Shown here: piece by piece, positions 5,488-6,809 of the stretch
How positions within the stretch are numbered: position 1 is the stretch's first letter
Layout: the number at the start of each line of letters is the position of its first letter
From: Chloroflexota bacterium
Lineage (GTDB): Bacteria > Chloroflexota > Anaerolineae > Promineifilales > Promineifilaceae
Assembly (NCBI GenBank): GCA_008501785.1
Contig: QQUD01000655.1
Span: 1 to 6,809, forward strand
DNA: 6,809 nucleotides
Direction: 5' to 3'
The notes under the pieces: generated by a model
What the model saw: the letters and a program-made list of their open reading frames with translations, nothing else
Databases searched by the model: none
What the model was told of the DNA's origin: nothing
Position numbers and translations under genes: made by a program

Positions 5488-6309
5488 TTAGGACTGGTCG
5501 GAAACGGCCGTTTGTTCATGCAGCAAATCAATCAAATGCTCAGTTTGGTTACGGCGTGAGAGGTGCAGCAGCAAATTTCGCACCAGGCTCTTTTTATTGG
5601 TGGTGTCTAGCTGTTCCCAATCGACGTTGAGGCGGGTGGCGATGCCTTGTAAATCAATCAGTTTGAAATGGGATAACAGGTAATGACGTAAAATGGTGGG
5701 GGGGGAACTGCTGTCAATTTTTTCGATGCGCGGCAGGTTTTCTGGCGGTGGCGGTGTTAGTATGCGTTCGACGGCTAATGCCAATGCACCTGTTTGACCT
5801 TGCTCATCCGCAAAATCCATCATGTTGATGATCAACGAATCCATTGTTTGGTTGAGTGTCATCACTTCATTTTCTTGAATGTTCAGATCAAACAACAAGT
5901 CGAGCACATCATCACGGCCTAGGCGGCTGCGAATTTCGTTGAAAAGCATATTGCGATCAAACGCTGTGCCTGATTTGGGTGGGTTGGGTTGGGTTTCGGT
6001 TTGTAGGGGGGGGGCTGCAACGGGTGCAAATGTTGGAACAGAGGTTGTGGTGGGTTCAGCGCCGAGTAACGGCCGTAACACCCCCCATGTCCACACAGCC
6101 ATACCACCGACCAGCACGCCACCAATCACATAAAAGAAAAAGCCCATCGTTGCTAACATCTCTTCCCGGTTAAATGTTCCGAGGAATGTGTCGAGCAAAA
6201 CGGCCGTTGTCACTGTAATCAAGCCAATCCCGCTCACAATCGACGGTTTTCGCAAGAAAAGTGCTAAAAAGATAACAACAATCAATAATTTTATCGTTAC
6301 AATAGTCAT
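5488..6309 (-). CDS. Three-TM membrane protein with two tandem effector-associated (death-like) domains
   Basis: This 273-residue protein has three predicted membrane helices at about 4-19, 24-44 and 55-78, a Pro/Thr linker (84-116), then two related helical domains: A, about 118-183 (LFNEIRSRLGRDDVLDLLFDL) and B, about 205-265 (LRHYLLSHFKLIDLQGIATRLNVDWEQL, then LVRNLLLHLSRRNQTEHLIDLL). B closely follows the pattern of bacterial EADs, small death-superfamily adaptor domains that pair with protease, TIR or NTPase effectors in Chloroflexota and cyanobacteria; A is a weaker match. No effector domain is in the chain. The start at 6309 has no ribosome site; TAAAAT lies at 6324-6319. The stop is three bases before the zinc-ribbon gene. 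Homopolymers C9 (minus strand of 6006-6014) and C8 (5698-5705) fall in the linkers before A and between A and B. Palindromes encode TTAVLLD, LRPLLG and QTAVSDQ. The EAD identity is inferred from pattern, not a search. Confidence 0.85.
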   Translation of the reverse strand: MTIVTIKLLIVVIFLALFLRKPSIVSGIGLITVTTAVLLDTFLGTFNREEMLATMGFFFYVIGGVLVGGMAVWTWGVLRPLLGAEPTTTSVPTFAPVAAPPLQTETQPNPPKSGTAFDRNMLFNEIRSRLGRDDVLDLLFDLNIQENEVMTLNQTMDSLIINMMDFADEQGQTGALALAVERILTPPPPENLPRIEKIDSSSPPTILRHYLLSHFKLIDLQGIATRLNVDWEQLDTTNKKSLVRNLLLHLSRRNQTEHLIDLLHEQTAVSDQS

Positions 6310-6318
6310 ATTGATGTA

Positions 6319-6346
6319 ATTTTAACACCCGGTTAGGTCGGCGCAA
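6319..6346 (-). promoter_or_regulatory. Putative promoter of the EAD/zinc-ribbon operon
   Basis: On the minus strand TAAAAT (6324-6319) matches 5 of 6 bases of the -10 consensus and lies nine bases before the ATG, giving a leader of about three bases. TTGCGC (6346-6341) is a weak -35 at 16 bases. It lies only 35 bases from the opposing promoter of the lipoprotein gene. Confidence 0.35.
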
Positions 6347-6358
6347 GATTCAATATGG

Positions 6359-6387
6359 TTGGCCTGATCACAAAGCAATGGTATGAT
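6359..6387 (+). promoter_or_regulatory. Putative leaderless promoter of the rightmost lipoprotein gene
   Basis: TTGGCC (6359-6364, 4 of 6) and TATGAT (6382-6387, 5 of 6) are separated by 17 bases. The -10 box ends six bases before the ATG at 6394, so the first transcribed base would be the A of the start codon. No Shine-Dalgarno is present. Confidence 0.45.
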
Positions 6388-6393
6388 TTTATT

Positions 6394-6809
6394 ATGCAAC
6401 GACCTGTTTGGAAAAACAGAAACTTTTTCGTAGTTTTTCTGGTAAGCTTGTTCATTATTCCGGCCTGTGCTCCGACATCAACCCCATCTGCTATACCGAC
6501 ATTGGCAGCAGTTGCGGGTATGCCTGCTGCCGATTCAATTGCAAATGCTCTGGAATCGGATATTGTGATTCCTGGTACGTTTACGCCAGCACCACAATTA
6601 ACCTTAGATGCACGTAACAATTTCGGGGATAGTTCAGAGATGTCGTTAACGGCCGTTGCCAGCTCCATGCCATTCATCCCCACCAACACACCGCGTCCTA
6701 CTTGGGCACCTCCGACACGGACGCCATTACCCACACCAACATTTACACCAAGCCCAACCCCCGTGGTACCCCCTGTGCCGTATCCGAGCAGTGGCCCCCG
6801 CCCAAGTTT
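6394..6809 (+). CDS. Pro/Thr-rich lipoprotein, N-terminal 138 residues; continues past window
   Basis: Translation from the ATG at 6394 gives a lipoprotein signal: MQRPVWKNRN, a hydrophobic core FFVVFLVSLFIIPAC and a lipobox IPAC with cysteine at residue 25, then CAPTSTPS. The rest is low-complexity and rich in Pro, Thr, Ser and Ala (for example TNTPRPTWAPPTRTPLPTPTFTPSPTP), the type of spacer that lifts a C-terminal domain away from the membrane. That domain lies beyond the right edge, so function cannot be judged; LysM, peptidase or LTD modules would fit relatives with such spacers. The frame is open to the last base. One palindrome copy encodes SLTAVAS. The gene is divergent from the EAD gene, with 84 bases between the two start codons. 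Confidence 0.85.
   Translation, partial: MQRPVWKNRNFFVVFLVSLFIIPACAPTSTPSAIPTLAAVAGMPAADSIANALESDIVIPGTFTPAPQLTLDARNNFGDSSEMSLTAVASSMPFIPTNTPRPTWAPPTRTPLPTPTFTPSPTPVVPPVPYPSSGPRPS

Larger units (their letters stand above)
1292..6656. repeat. Dispersed highly iterated palindrome ACGGCCGT (15 exact copies)
   Basis: The exact octamer starts at 1292, 2102, 2683, 2872, 3201, 3501, 3614, 4011, 4275, 4829, 5426, 5504, 6069, 6200 and 6649. Twelve of these extend to the decamer AACGGCCGTT, and the flanks tend to extend symmetry (GGAAACGGCCGTTTCC at 4825-4840, GCAAACGGCCGTTTGC at 3497-3512). One-mismatch variants occur at 1565 (ACGACCGT), 2746 (AAGGCCGT) and 4695 (ACGGTCGT). Every exact copy is inside a protein-coding gene. 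About 0.1 copy is expected by chance in this length. The centre CGGCCG is a common restriction/methylation-type sequence, but no role is shown by the sequence itself. Confidence 0.95.

Noticed and set aside
5879..6173. Overlapping frames on both strands within the EAD gene
   Set aside because: They are shadows of the low-complexity Pro/Thr linker and G-rich tracts. The minus-strand frame of 6309-5488 has coherent helices and domains.
1292..6656. Reading the repeated palindrome as a CRISPR array or as a transposon end
   Set aside because: Spacing is irregular (tens to hundreds of bases), the copies lie inside functional genes, and there are no spacers, target duplications or transposase.
6333..6734. 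133-residue minus-strand frame opposite the rightmost lipoprotein
   Set aside because: It is antisense to a clear lipoprotein signal and Pro/Thr spacer, has no plausible domain, and would cross the divergent promoter region.

Overview
The window looks like a chromosomal segment of an uncultured, moderate-GC (roughly 50% by eye) bacterium. Its protein types suit Chloroflexota (Anaerolineae-like): single-domain lamin-tail (LTD) proteins, LysM and Pro/Thr-rich envelope proteins, death-like effector-associated domains (EADs), and few Shine-Dalgarno sequences. This assignment is an inference from content; no rRNA or other phylogenetic marker is present. There are no tRNAs, CRISPR arrays, transposases or phage genes.

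Layout. Positions 1-951 (minus) hold the N-terminal two thirds of a glycogen/starch synthase (glgA), cut by the window edge. A divergent intergenic region (952-1165) separates it from a plus-strand membrane-anchored LysM + LTD protein (1166-1936). Next is a minus-strand block, in transcription order: an LTD lipoprotein (4498-3845), an ECF sigma factor (3705-3115), a two-TM anti-sigma-like protein lacking zinc ligands (3098-2553), and a polytopic membrane protein (2457-1963). Two direct copies of a palindromic intergenic repeat bracket the sigma/anti-sigma pair. Further right, a tightly linked minus-strand pair (6309-5488 and 5484-4753) encodes a three-TM protein with two tandem EAD-like domains and a secreted-Ig/TM/cytosolic zinc-ribbon protein. 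It ends at an intrinsic terminator (4593-4559). A divergent plus-strand lipoprotein (6394 onward) runs off the right edge.

How the genes may work together. Apart from glgA, almost everything is envelope-related. The sigma/anti-sigma pair and the membrane protein after it read as an envelope-stress or surface-sensing regulon. The Ig/zinc-ribbon and tandem-EAD pair reads as a transmembrane unit with an outside ligand-binding face and an inside adaptor face; this is inference from domains.

The strongest signal not explained by gene calls is a short palindrome, ACGGCCGT (usually AACGGCCGTT). It occurs 15 times exactly between 1292 and 6656, plus at least three one-mismatch variants. Chance expectation is about 0.1 copy. 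All 15 copies lie inside coding sequences. Twelve are read as Thr-Ala-Val and three as (Lys/Leu)-Arg-Pro; none is read in the third frame. None occurs in the conserved glgA. It behaves like a highly iterated palindrome comparable in concept to cyanobacterial HIP1. The EAD gene also carries C9 and C8 homopolymers exactly at its interdomain linkers, a possible phase-variation design. Several genes have a -10 box placed so that transcription would start on, or within a few bases of, the ATG (leaderless or near-leaderless).
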